This document shows, one piece after another, positions 11,068 through 22,224 of a DNA stretch of 64,000 bases. Origin of the DNA: Cylindrobasidium torrendii FP15055 ss-10 (Eukaryota > Basidiomycota > Agaricomycetes > Agaricales > Physalacriaceae). Positions within the stretch are counted from its first letter, which is position 1; each line of letters starts with the position of its first letter. Where the stretch lies: assembly GCA_000934385.1 (NCBI GenBank), contig KN880534.1, positions 1 to 64,000 of the forward strand. The letters run 5' to 3'. The position numbers were made by a program, and so were the translations under genes. The notes beneath the pieces were generated by a model, which ran no database searches, was not told where the DNA came from, and saw nothing but the letters and a program-made list of their open reading frames with translations.

Positions 11068-12687
11068 TCATGCTTTTTTCTTCTTCCGTACAGCGAGTAT
11101 CTTCACTGGTGCTTGCACCGGCGCCTGCACACCCACCTTCGGTGGCAACTCCGGATTACTCACAACTACCGACCCATAAATGTGCGAATTGTATGTATCG
11201 AGCGACGTCTCAGGCTCGGGGAAGGGATTTGGCGAAGCGTCTACGGGGAGAGCCCTGTTCTGCGGAGGCGGCGTCCTTGGCGTTCGAGGAGTATCCAGTT
11301 GGATGGACGAAGACGAAGCATCTCTGGTGCGTTTAAGACTACTTGGTGGTTTTGCATGACTTGCAGGCTTGACCAGACTTGATGGTTTTGCATGGCTGGA
11401 TGGTTTTGCGTGACTCAGTGGCTTCGCACGACTGGAGGGTTTCGCGCGGCTCAGTGGTTTGGGAGCCGGGATCACAGGCGCATGTATAGTCGACAGTCCT
11501 TCGCATAGTCCTCGAATGGCGCTTTCAATCGTCTCTGTTCCCCGCACAGCGTATTCACGAGTCGCGAACTCGACACCCGTGTGCAGCGATGTGTTGACGC
11601 GCTTGATGAGCTGTGCAGGCACTTGGCCAGGTGAAGTTTCTGGTGTGCTGTGCGATGAGGGCCCTGCCACCGCCTCAGCCTCTCCGCTGGTGATGCCAAC
11701 AGAAAAGAAACCCGTCACGGCGCCTGCAACACACTCCTGCCTGAACGACATCCGTTCCCAAAACTCATCTGGGGTGACGCTGTCCAACTCTCCAAGTATT
11801 CGCTCTTCCTTGTCCTTCTTTTCCGCAGGCAGCGACGCCGGTGGCTCGGTAGCATCAGAGTCCAAGCGCCGTCGTTTGCGTGGCGGGGATTGTACGCCGT
11901 CCGAGCCTTTGATATAGGCAATTTCGTCGAGGAAGCGTGACTTGGGGCAATCATCGAACCAAGGAATATAATGGCCGAGATTAGGCTTGTCCTTCGCTGG
12001 CGGGGCACACGGGAGGGGAATCTCCCGCTGAGAGTAAGGATGTGTGTATGCCCACTCTACCGCTGAGGCCGGCGCGCGTATACTGTTCTCAGCCTCGAGT
12101 TGTCCAAAACCTGGGAGCACGTAGAATGACCTGACAGTGGGTTTAGAGTCGGTGCGCTTGGAGAGCTCAGCGGCCACACCAGTGAGGACGCGTTTCCACC
12201 AAGCGCAGAGCCGCACGTCGCTCAACGGTTGCTTCCCCGCAAAATCCGACGAGTTGGGAAACAGATATTGGTTTTGGGCGCGTGCGAAAAGTTGGATCCA
12301 GAGCGTGTTTGCGTCGATGGGCCGTGTCTTGGGATCTGCGTAGTAGAGGAGGAAGGAGTGGACGAGGGAGGTCGTAGGACTTGGTGCGGTGGCTTGGCCT
12401 GTGCTGTCAACCTTGGACACATAGAGTACTGCGCACGACCGGCTAGAGATGTTGTACAAGTTGGCCTCAATTCCAGCAACTATGAGACGTGGCGAGTCGG
12501 CTGTTTTCTGCTCAGAGAGGATGATGAGAATATCTTGGAGGTAGGCGCGCTGCTTTGGAATCGCGAAGGGGAATAGTCCGGTGTGCTTTCGTGGGGACGA
12601 CACTAGCACATGAACGTGGAATTCACGCGATCCAGGGAGTCCTTTGAGTCCTTGCAGAAGCGCGTCGCGCAGGCCGTCGACCGACAT
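11068..12687 (-). CDS. RTT109: Histone acetyltransferase RTT109 (KAT11 family)
   Basis: A single-exon 539-aa reading frame. RTT109 acetylates histone H3, mainly K56 (and K9/K27), with the chaperones Asf1 and Vps75 during replication and DNA repair; it is fungal-specific. The N-terminus LRDALLQGL...GSREFHVHVLVSSPRKH and residues 89-97 (YVSKVDSTG) are typical of KAT11 proteins. DVRLCAWWKRVL (about 157-168), the stretch ENSIRAP...VEWAYTHPYSQREI, and DDCPKSRFLDEIA (about 245-257) form the conserved catalytic half. EFWERMSFRQECVAG follows near residue 309. The tail is disordered, with a hexapeptide repeat (about 411-446) and a lysine-rich end (VRKKKKA). It is about 100 aa longer than the yeast enzyme because of that tail. 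Confidence 0.93.
   Translation of the reverse strand: MSVDGLRDALLQGLKGLPGSREFHVHVLVSSPRKHTGLFPFAIPKQRAYLQDILIILSEQKTADSPRLIVAGIEANLYNISSRSCAVLYVSKVDSTGQATAPSPTTSLVHSFLLYYADPKTRPIDANTLWIQLFARAQNQYLFPNSSDFAGKQPLSDVRLCAWWKRVLTGVAAELSKRTDSKPTVRSFYVLPGFGQLEAENSIRAPASAVEWAYTHPYSQREIPLPCAPPAKDKPNLGHYIPWFDDCPKSRFLDEIAYIKGSDGVQSPPRKRRRLDSDATEPPASLPAEKKDKEERILGELDSVTPDEFWERMSFRQECVAGAVTGFFSVGITSGEAEAVAGPSSHSTPETSPGQVPAQLIKRVNTSLHTGVEFATREYAVRGTETIESAIRGLCEGLSTIHAPVIPAPKPLSRAKPSSRAKPLSHAKPSSHAKPSSLVKPASHAKPPSSLKRTRDASSSSIQLDTPRTPRTPPPQNRALPVDASPNPFPEPETSLDTYNSHIYGSVVVSNPELPPKVGVQAPVQAPVKILAVRKKKKA
11348..11455 (-). repeat. Six 18-bp tandem units inside RTT109
   Basis: Six degenerate 18-bp units beginning GGTTTTGC/GGCTTCGC on the plus strand encode repeated xS(R/H)AKP hexapeptides in the RTT109 C-terminal tail. 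The lysine-containing AKP units could be substrates for acetylation, but that is inference. The repeat is in frame and does not disturb the catalytic domain. Confidence 0.8.
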
Positions 12688-13356
12688 TGGGGTTCAGCTT
12701 CAACGTCCGAGGCCGAAAAGCGCTTGACATCACATCACCTTCGGGAAGTACCGACCGGGGGCAGATGCGGTCACGGGATCACTCTGGTGGATGCCTCCTC
12801 AAACGGCGTGTTAGCCTCTGCCACACATGGTCGTGCTCTCAGACAATTCCTGAGTCGCACATGCAGTGAAACAAGCAAGTAGGTCTGCTTCTATCGTTAC
12901 ATCTCCGACATCTTGCATTTGCGACAACGTCTCGCAATCCATGTATTGCCGAGCACAGATATTTCCGTATTCGCACACGTCTATAAAGTACACATAAAAC
13001 AATGAGAGGAGTGAGGAAATACGGAAGCCATCGCAAATCCCAACCGGTATGTGACTACTACTGATAAATCAATCATAAAGCGTGGCCAGAAGCAAGAAAA
13101 ACACTAACGGCGTCAGCGCGTTAACCAAGAGACGAGAAAACAGGCGGAAAGGACGTGTACCGCATGTGTGTATGAGACAGAAGAGAGAGATGTTGAGATG
13201 TAGTACAAAGCTAGACGACAGAATGACAGACATGAAGACTACGAACACGGGGGATAAAACGAACAGGGCAATGAGAGTGGTATACGAACACAATTTGGGT
13301 GTTTACAGGTCCGAACGGCCGTTGAAAAAAAAGATCGTTGAAAAAATGGCATGATA
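12688..13356. other. Intergenic, RTT109 promoter region
   Basis: About 670 bp between two same-strand genes. It holds the 5' flank of RTT109 and the 3' flank of the next gene. I see no further gene and no strong motif. Confidence 0.5.
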
Positions 13357-15520
13357 CTAGTCATCGGCACGGCGGAGCGACGTTGGAGGAGGCGGAGGAG
13401 GCCCTAACGTAGACATCCGCGGACTCGATTGCTGCCTGTTCAGAGTTGGCCGCCGCTGTGACATCTTCGACGATATAGGTGCCTCCCTCTCCCTCATCTG
13501 CGTCGGACTGGTAGAGTGTGTATAACCCCGCGACCCGCTGGCATCCATGTTGTCCAGCCTGGTGGCAGAAAGTGACAGCCTGCGACTGGAAAATGGAGCA
13601 GGCGATTCACTCTCTGAATCTCTTCCGTCGCCTCCGTGCCAACTCGGAGACATCATTCGATTACGCTCATCGGGAGTTTGCATGACGCGCCTGTCGCGGT
13701 CCATCGGTGGAACAGGCGGGAACGTGTAACTATCGGGTGGCATGACTCCATTTCGGGGCACTGGCCGAGGGGGAGGTGGAGGATAGTCGATAGAGCCTCG
13801 TCGAGCAGACGAAGGCCCACCCTGCGCAGCACGGACCACGTCCTCGAGATGTTCAATTCGTCTTTGCATGCCACCCATTTCTGCCCTCATTGCCCCCACA
13901 CGACGATCAACTGCGGTGTCGATGAGTTCCTGCAGCTGTTCGTGTTTTTGGTTCAAACTCTGCATCAGAGCCTGCGACTTGCCCAACTGGTCACCCAGCC
14001 ATGCCTTCAACTGCTTTGAGTCACTGAGAGCGTCGTAGAACGTCTCGAACGGTGCAAGAAAGCCAGCTTTGTCGCCAGAATACCCAGGGTGCGATAGCAT
14101 ACTAGGTGTTGGCGGGACAAGAGTGGATGCGATGGCCACGCTCGCTGGTGGAGAGCGACCGGTGCCAGATTGCGATATACCGGGGATGGCAGCAAGGCCA
14201 GAAGTCGGAGGACCACGAAGTGTAAGACGCGTTGGCGTTGGAGGAACAACGCCTGTTGCTGCCTTCTTCGCGTTATCACCATGACCGAGGACGGATGGTA
14301 GACGGGGCAATGCCATGGACCGACCCGCAGAAAACGAACCCTGCTGGCCGTCAGCCCTTGGAATAGGTGGCGCGCTCTGGATGGCAGGAGCGAATGATTG
14401 GCTGCCTTGACCCTCGCGAGGGCTGATGAGAATATCGGCAGGCTTTTTCTTGCCTCCTCCGAGATGGTCGGCTCGACGGCGAGCAAAACTGATCGGAGGA
14501 GGCGGCAGCGATTGAGGTATGAACGTCGAATTAGATGGACCTGGTGCAGGACCGGGGCTTGGCGGGCGCTGACTGCTTGCTGGATGCGAAGCATTGGTCA
14601 TCCTTCGACCAGGCGCAGAACTTTGGTTGGGGCGAACAGTTCGGGCCGACTGCGGTTGCAATGAGTGGCCAGAGTGAGACGGTGTGGGTTGATTGTGATG
14701 AGGAGATGGTGCATGATGAGCTGAGACTGGTCCTGGCGGGGCGGGCGCGGGCGGTGTGACGAGTCCAACAACACTACCCCGGCGTTGTTCGATGAGAGCC
14801 TTTTGCTGCTGTTTAACGGTAATCATGGAACGAACCTGCTCAGCAGCATTAGGATTGTCCCGTTGGAGGGTGAAGCCAATAACAACGGGAGATATCGGCG
14901 TCGTTGTCTGTTGATCTCTAGGGACACGCACATCGGTGTTGAGGGCCCCCGGTTGGGGCGGCCCGGAAACAGTGACCCGTCGACGCTTGAGCGGATGCAC
15001 GCTTGAAGGTGGCGGGGCTCCAGATGTGTCTTGGAGCATAAGTTCATCGACCCGTTTACTTGTCGCTGAGGGCGCCGTGGTAAGCCCTTCCTGGTCCACT
15101 TGCTCTTCCTTCACTCTGGGAGAGTGCGAACTATAACCATGAGTGAGATTGCCATCATTTCAGCAAAGGAATAATCAGAACTCACTCAGAAACGGACATC
15201 TGCTCGTCACTATCATCAGGGCGCGCGCGCTTCTTGCCTGTGCCCACACCTGTCGCAGTCGCTGGGTCCTCGCTCGGTGGACGAGAGAACGAGACTTTGT
15301 TGTTTGCTGGGGACGCCATTCTGGATGACCGAGACTGGGTCTGGATAGGCGGTAGCGCGATACGGCTTCCTTGTGAGAGTTGACCCAGCGAAGATGGTGA
15401 GAATGCCTGGGCAAACGAAGGGAGCGATTGCTGGGATTGCGCAGCCACGCCACTAGGTGTCATGCTCGGTGCTAAATATGTTGTCGTTACAGTCGACAGC
15501 AGCCAGAGCGGCGTCGGCAC
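13357..15520 (-). CDS. Large disordered proline/serine-rich protein with coiled coil (function unknown)
   Basis: Two exons, about 690 aa. Exon 1 (from 15520) ends in an acidic patch, DDSDEQMSVS; a short intron near 15130-15180 leads to SHSPRVKEEQVDQEGL and the long exon 2. The protein is mostly Pro/Ser/Gln-rich with basic patches such as LKRRRV. One ordered segment lies near residues 455-530 of the full protein: FLAPFETFYDALSDSKQLK, then helical stretches including MRAEMGGMQRRIEHLEDVV, which predict a coiled coil. The C-terminus has a polyproline run (GPPPPPP). The composition suggests a nuclear regulatory or scaffold protein, but I recognise no named domain. An internal start at MTPSG (15463) is possible. 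Confidence 0.7.
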
Positions 15521-16916
15521 CGTTCCAAACGATGAAGACGGTGTGAGTGAAACGCTGTCAAGGCTTCATCCGGCCGTTTAATTAAAGTGATGAGATCAGA
15601 ACTCCCGTCGATCGGGCTGCCCGATTTCAAGTACGTCGGTGAGCGCATATTGACAAACTACAAAATCGCACACATTGGCCGCCCGCCAACCAATTATGAA
15701 TGTTTCTAACCCACTGCGCTACTCTATACTTGTTTGGTAGCAACTGGAAGTTAATTACCTGCCAATGAACGAAACGTACGAAATCGGCTTCGTCCCTTGA
15801 AACGGCCAAATGGTGCAACAGTTTGACTTGGATCCAGCCCGGGGTTGCCTCGTCGCCACATCGCCTGCCCCCAAGCCTCAAGGACACCCTTTGCCATGTG
15901 GCATGGGTCTATCTCAATGGTTGTTGGCCAGATAAGCCTGGATGGCGCGCAGTCAGAGGTATGTATCGTGACCCATTCCTTGAAGAGAAGCGAGCAGACA
16001 GGTTGCCTGCCAGACAGTGGACTCGGACACCATCAACATTCGTCAACCGGCCTCTTCGAGTTCTGATGCTCTGATGTACTATGTAGCACCCGGCGCGGCA
16101 TCAGACGCATCACAACGCATCAGTTCAATCACCCCGGAAGCCAGATACCAAAGAGACGTTCCAAGTCCAACCATTCTGCGTCGTCGTCGTGTGATGGCTC
16201 TCGATATATCCGGCGCCATATCGCCAGAGATGGCCAGACCCATGCTTCCATCCTGGCGGGCTAGACGTGCTTTTAATTATGGAGGTCTTCCCCAAGTCCC
16301 AGACCTTTTTGTACAACACGATCCTAGGTAGTAGTGAGTGCGAAGGTTACGCCCATTCAACAGTCAGCTGAGTTGACTCCCACGCATAATTAACCCGAGA
16401 ACATAGAGCTTCGAAGCCCCCAGCGCTCAACCCAGATGCGGTTAGACGGTCTTTTGTAGTCCCCCCAACAAACTACTTTACCCATTAGGATATGGTCTGA
16501 TCCTATAGCGGTGCTTCATGACTCCCGTTTGCAGCCCCGTCCATAACCACACTTCACGGGCGGAAGCCCATCGACGTCGCGTATCTTTACCATGATTCAA
16601 ATTGGGAAGACGCTTAACGATTGGTACTGTGTATGTACTTAACTCGACTGCGTCGACTCGTGGATTTTCGATGCAAACGACGTCGTTCGAGTCACCCATG
16701 AATCGAGATATGACCAGGCTTAAGTGTAATATTTTTCTCTACACCCATCGTTTACCCTACAGGATGGTATTCGCATGATACTTATGGAGGTCGAAAAGCG
16801 TAGTTTATAAAGCTGACCTTTTACCTAAACTGTAAAGGATGTCGATGCCGGCGGCAATGATCAATTAGCATGATCGCAAACTGCTCTCATCTCTACAACC
16901 AACTCACATTTTGCAA
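15521..16916. other. Intergenic, divergent gene flanks
   Basis: About 1.4 kb. Small open frames (for example 16017-16331 on plus, about 100 codons) show no family resemblance. No tRNA could be folded from it. It should contain the promoters of the disordered-protein gene (minus) and FCF2 (plus). Confidence 0.45.
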
Positions 16917-17935
16917 ATGGCAATCCGTGCAAGCATCCAGGAAAAAGACAGGGAAGAAGGTGGGAATACCAACCCTGCTGGCGCCAAAAGTATCCATCGC
17001 CTTCCAGGGCCATCTTCGCCCGCGAGGATTACAGAGTCTGAATCCGACTCTGAGTCTTCGAGCTCCTCTACCAGCGATTCGGACCTCGAAGATGAATCCG
17101 AGGACGAGATAACCCAAGAATATCTTGATTCCCTACTCGAGAAGGCACGCCAAAATGCTGGGACATCAATATCTGGGTTGCTACATGATGATATAACAAA
17201 ACTTGACGACGATGTTGAAAAGTGCGTTCGTACGATTTGCTTCACAATCCGCACTGAGGCCTATATCAGAGACCTTCCGCGACCCAATCCTGGAAAACTT
17301 CCTGCCCCATACTTCGAATTAGACAAAACAAATAGACATGGAAAACTCAAAAACATCCGCGATCCAGACATTGAACGCCTCCAGCAAGATGTTGACTCAA
17401 ATGCTACGCCCGCACCCCCAATCGGTCCTCCAGAACTCATGCGGTCAGGAAAACCGTTAACCAAGAAGGAGATAAAAGCAGTGCGTTATGTTACTTGCGT
17501 TCCCCTTCCCTGCGACCTCTGAACATGGCTCTGCTCCAGGCAAAGAAAGTGACTGCTGGTGCTGGATGGTTTGATATGCCCGCGCCAGCCGCCGCGGACC
17601 TCCCTCGCCTACACCGGGAAGTGGAAGCTATGCGTCTGCACAATCAACTCGATCCCAAACGGTTCTACCGTAAAGACGAGGGCGAAGGCAAGGGCATAAA
17701 AGGGCTACCCAAGTTCTTCCAGATTGGGACAGTCGTTTCGGAGAAAATGCCGTTTGGGGGTGCAAGTTCGGGCAATTTGACGCGTGCGGAGAGGAAGAGG
17801 ACACTTGTGGACGAGCTGGTGGACGACGCGGAGGCGAAGCGGTATGCGAAGCGCAAGTTCAACGAGCTGCAAAGTGTACGCGGTGCGAAGGGAAAGAACA
17901 CACTCAAGGCGAAGCAAAAAAGGATGAAGTTCTAA
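16917..17935 (+). CDS. FCF2: Pre-rRNA processing protein FCF2
   Basis: A nucleolar protein needed for early 18S rRNA cleavages in the small-subunit processome, homologous to the C-terminal part of human DNTTIP2 (TdIF2). The N-terminus is acidic (ESESDSESSSSSTSDSDLEDESED) with a helical EEITQEYLDSLLEKA-like segment. The conserved Fcf2 domain occupies the last exon: TAGAGWFDMPAP, LDPKRFYRKD, LPKFFQIGTVV, then RKRTLVDELVDDAEAKRYAKRKFNELQ and a lysine-rich end. One clear intron (about 17480-17540) precedes AKKVTAG. A second, frame-neutral 48-nt candidate (GTGCGT...ATATCAG, about 17222-17269) can be removed or kept without a frameshift. Start ATG at 16917, stop TAA at 17933. Confidence 0.92.
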
Positions 17936-18453
17936 GGCGAACTGTTACAATGGCAGGTGTATGTTTCTACTTAATCTACTTGCAGCAACTTGTTCTGTCG
18001 GTCTTGCTCAATCAATGTTCGGCATATCCTTAGCATTATATATAAACCCATGAGACTTTTGCCAGAGGGTTTTTCTCTTTTGTGGCTGAATTTCGACACA
18101 TTTGAAGCAGTATGCCGCAAGTCTATGTAGGTGTGCAACTCGTGTCTGTCGGTGAGCGGTGAATGAAATTATACCTCGAGGGATACAATAAGGGGTCGGA
18201 GGGGGAGAATTACATTCTGTAAACTACAAGTACAGATGCCCCGTTGTCCCGGGCTCGTTCAGTGAGCGTTTGCGAGTGGCGTCGCGGCACTTTCCGGCCA
18301 ACGGCCCATCGACACGATCGCGTATACCATCCGACATACCTCCAAGTAGTTCCAAGTCATTTCTTGGTTGATTCTTCACCCCCGCGTCACCACACCGGCA
18401 GTACATTTGGCGACGCTTTAGACGAATCTCGTTTTCCTTCGGACCGCGCGAAG
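17936..18453. other. Intergenic
   Basis: About 520 bp between two co-directional genes. It probably holds the FCF2 3' UTR and the carrier gene promoter. No distinct element was recognised. Confidence 0.5.
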
Positions 18454-19495
18454 ATGGCAGAGATGGACCCCAGCCTCGACTTTGCAGCAGGAACGCTCGC
18501 AGGGATTGCAGGCTTGCTTGTTGGGCATCCATTTGACACCGGTGAGTATCAAGTAACATCCCATTCTTTTCAAGTATATCCCGTCGTGTCCTCATCCCCT
18601 GCAGTCAAAGTCCGTTTCCAGGATCCACAAATGACTGGGAAATACAAGTCTACGATGCACGCTCTAGCAACAATTACGGGCGAAGAACGCATCATTGGCT
18701 TGTACAAGGGCGTCATGTCTCCGGTGGTCAGTATATCTTCCGCATACTTGAAAGCTAGCCTTTACAGCGCGTCAGACGTAATATCTAAGCACTCATACCT
18801 TTCAGGCCACCGCCGCGTTCATGAACGGCATAGTTTTCGCGTCGTACCGTTTCTTCATGAAAGCACAACTTTCTGAAGAAAGCACGGTCCCCACACTTTC
18901 CCAGATTGCATTAGCCGGAGCGGGAAGCGGCATCGCTGCGTCCGTAATTGCAGCGCCCACAGAGCTTGTCAAGATCCGCCAGCAGCAATATCTAGGAGCT
19001 GACCGCACTCCGACGTGGCAAGTCGCGGCCGACATCATCAGACGAGAGGGAGTACGAGGGATATACAGAGGTCTCGGTGTCACCGCTCTCCGCGACATTG
19101 GCTATGGGAGTTACTTCTGGGGATACGAAGCGACACAGCGTCTACTCTCGCGACCAGCTGGTCCTGATATGCCACCGTATCTTCCTAGCTGGATGGTCAT
19201 GCTCATCTCTGGTGGGGTGGCAGGCATTTCCGGGTGGATAACGACCTTTCCTTTCGATGTGATCAAGACTCGAATGCAAGGGTCGCTCTCTGTGCAGTCT
19301 GCGTCCTCGAAACAACCTGGAGGCTGCCCACCTTATGGACCTTATCGCACGATTTGGGGCACGGTCGTTCACTCATACCGTGAGGAGGGCGTCCGTGTTT
19401 TCTTCCGTGGCCTGGCGCCTACCCTCATCCGAGCGGTCCCTGTCAATATGGCTACTTTTGCGACACTAGAGACAGCCTTGTATGCGTTTTCCTAG
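18454..19495 (+). CDS. Mitochondrial carrier family transporter (SLC25A45/48-like)
   Basis: A six-helix inner-mitochondrial-membrane carrier built from three repeats, each with the P-x-(D/E)-x-x-(K/R) signature: PFDTVKVRFQ (split by an intron), PTELVKIRQQ and PFDVIKTRMQ. Matrix-loop EG-type motifs follow each (GEERIIGLYKG, REGVRGIYRGL, REEGVRVFFRGL). About 300 aa after removing two introns (about 18542-18603 and about 18728-18804). FRGLAPTLIRAVPVNMATF near the C-terminus, and TALRDIGYGSYFWGYE after repeat 2, are typical of the carnitine/basic amino-acid branch, including SLC25A45/48-type proteins. The exact substrate cannot be assigned from these motifs. Confidence 0.9.
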
Positions 19496-22224
19496 ACGTG
19501 TAGACGTACTTGGCAGGACCGAGTGCTGGCCGGCTATTGCGGGTACAGACAATCTATGATATACCCACTGGAAGCATACCTACTAATTGATAATTACAAT
19601 ACGAGCGTCAACGACAAAACTTAGTACCACCCCCACCACAGCGCTGCCACGATATTCACGAGGGATGTACGCTCGAAAGCTTTTTTTTCAGGAAAACTGG
19701 CTTGAAGTAGTTTGTTGTCTACAACATTGAACAAGGTCATCTGATCTAACTTACGTTTCTGTTTACACCGTCCCCACACCATACCGCCGCCCACCTTTGC
19801 TGTCAGGGTACTCACAACAAACTTGCAATTAACCGTATCCCCATCGACATTCCTCACCCCTCATCGACAGATTAATCATGGATAATCACCAACAACTCAT
19901 CCAACCAACCTAACCCGACCCAACAATTCTGCTTCCGAAGCATAATGGGGTCTACACGTTGTTCTCTCGGATCTGGTGGAAGATCTCGATGCTCGTTACT
20001 ACAACTTCCGAGGTCCGCTTCCGATCATACATTAAATCGATCGATGACGCATCGGATGCCATCTCTTCGCGTTTTCCCACGCAGACGCGTGCAGAGGCTC
20101 AGATGACCGAGCAATCGAGTGGCGTTTGTACGTCGCTGGGAAATGGGTCGCATACCATCCAAGAAGGTTCGTAAGTGGCCGTATTCGACACCTTCCGTCT
20201 ATGTGGGGTGCGCTCCTCGGCAGCCGTAGCGTAGCCGTGCATTGCCGTCCGAGTTTCCCAACGGTAAGGTACATTCAAGGCTGAGAATGAACCCCACTCG
20301 CTTACCGTACGCCGACGTCATCTGGTAAGTTTCGAAGTTGTAGGTTCGTAGGTGAGGGTCTGAATGTATATACCCGCCTGGCTTCGACAAGAAAATCATC
20401 AGCATCTGTTTCTACATGATGAATACGTTCGTGTCCGTCTTAGGGGAAGAAGCCTACGGATAGAATTAGCCCGTATTTAAGATTCCGTTCAGGATGTGCC
20501 ATACAATACACAGTCGTTGCTATTGATTGGTTAGTGGGTGGTATTATTGAACAACTAACAAGGGTCACGAGCGTTTCAACAGAGTCCCAGCGGTATACTT
20601 CCAGGTTCTCCGCCGGATGAAGAATGCTTCCGAGGAGCTGAATAAGACCTGAACTGGAGGAAAATTTGGATGAGTTTGGCCGGTTGATGACTGTTCCACT
20701 GCAAGAACCTACAGCGTGTGGGCCTCCCTGCCAGCGGGCCTGCCAGTTCATTTCTCGTTAATGAGGCTCCTTACCCCTGGTTCATCCGTCACTCTTGGGG
20801 ATAACAAGACCCAATGAGTGTACATTGCTCCAAATCTCGAGCAGGCGAGGTGTTGATCCCAACCCTGCCGTGTCCTGCAATAGAGTGGTCCCGCCCAATT
20901 TGACATACGCAACGAAAGCTCTGGGCACCGATTCTAACTCGGCTTACCGAAGTCTATATACTTGCCAACTGAGGGAAGAACCCATCGATATCCCCGGGTT
21001 CTACCATCGAGAAACCCACTGCGCATTCATCTGCGCGTTCATCATGCGACCCGAATCCAACGTCCACTGGGTATACACACACGCACACAACTCACTACAG
21101 ACTCGCTATAGACACTAGACTTGCGTGCTCAGTATCAGCACCTGACTTTCTCGGCGAAGAGAAACTTGAACAGTGTGGGATAGTTGATCTGATTCGAACC
21201 CTGGATCACCGATGCCTCGTGTCGAACACCTGGATACCATAGGTGCACGCCCTCGTAGCAGAGCACGGCAGCTAGCTATGAGTGCTTGGGAGGTAGGTCG
21301 ACACGACATGTCCAAGCCTTCTTCTGGCCACTCCACACTAAGCAAGATTCCCAAAGTGGCGGCGAGTGGCACCAGATCCTCGGATGGGCCTATGTACGAA
21401 GCACTACCCGGCGTTCGAATGTATATTGAGCGAAGGAATTCTCAGTAGAACCAGGGGCTGCAATGTTATGTGTGTGGGGGCCAATCAGTATTCAGGAGGA
21501 AAAGGATAAAGATGAGAGGACTCTGGCCATGATATCGAGTTGCCGAGCTGTAGTGGCGATTCATAAGGATATTATTGAGATGGTGGAGATATTTTGGATC
21601 GGGGCTTATACACCGAAGAAAGAGAAGCAGGTGAGCTGCAAGCGGCAAGGACTGTGCAAAGGCCCGGATGGTAAAGGGGGGAGTTCATTTCCGAGTCCGA
21701 TGCGCTTGACCCGCGTCGAGACGCAAGTACTGGCGGCAGCGATTATATTGCCAGCATGCAGCCTCGTGGATGGGGCATGTGCGGAGTCAATGGAGCAAGG
21801 ATATGCTCTTTCCTGGGGATTTGAACGATAAGGTGTGTGCAGAGTCTTAGTTGACAAGGGGAAAAGAACTGAGGTTGAGAGGACGACGAGTGGGGGAAGC
21901 AAAGAATTGATCGTATTTCGACGCGTCGAAGAGCAGAAAGAGTATATACCACGGTTTCCGGCAGCGCCAGGAAGTCTAGTCATGACAGAAAGAGGTTCGC
22001 CCGAGGCGTGACGGGGAATATGAACATTTTGATGGATCCGATCGAGCGTCCTTACTTTGTTGTCTGCGTCCATTATCGACTACCCAGTGGTGCACAAACG
22101 CCGGATAGGCTGGTGGTGTCTTTCTGACAGCTTAAAAGGACGCCAAATAATAGGCTGAGCTCTCTTTTCTCTCTCTCCCTGTAAGTTCTGCACTTCTTCT
22201 TCCGCGGAACGCTGTTCTCCAATA
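19496..22224. other. 2.7-kb gene-poor region
   Basis: No gene can be supported. Short frames exist on both strands: 20440-20751 minus (103 codons), 21463-21831 plus, 21606-22073 minus, and a Met-less plus-strand frame near 20046-20285 that looks weakly protein-like (for example EWRLYVAGKWVAYHPRR). None matches a family I know and none has convincing splice partners. It may contain a decayed gene. The last few hundred bases should hold the promoter of the CENP-B-like gene. Confidence 0.45.

Noticed and set aside
11459..11917. 152-codon plus-strand ORF
   Set aside because: Antisense shadow of the RTT109 reading frame.
16017..16331. 104-codon plus-strand ORF upstream of FCF2
   Set aside because: No recognisable domain, no promoter signal and no splice support.
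21185..21205. GATTCGAACCCTGGATC, a minus-strand tRNA T-arm look-alike
   Set aside because: The T-stem arms do not pair and no cloverleaf can be drawn.
21606..22073. 155-codon minus-strand ORF in the gene-poor block
   Set aside because: No domain, low protein character, and no splice partners. Not enough to call a gene.
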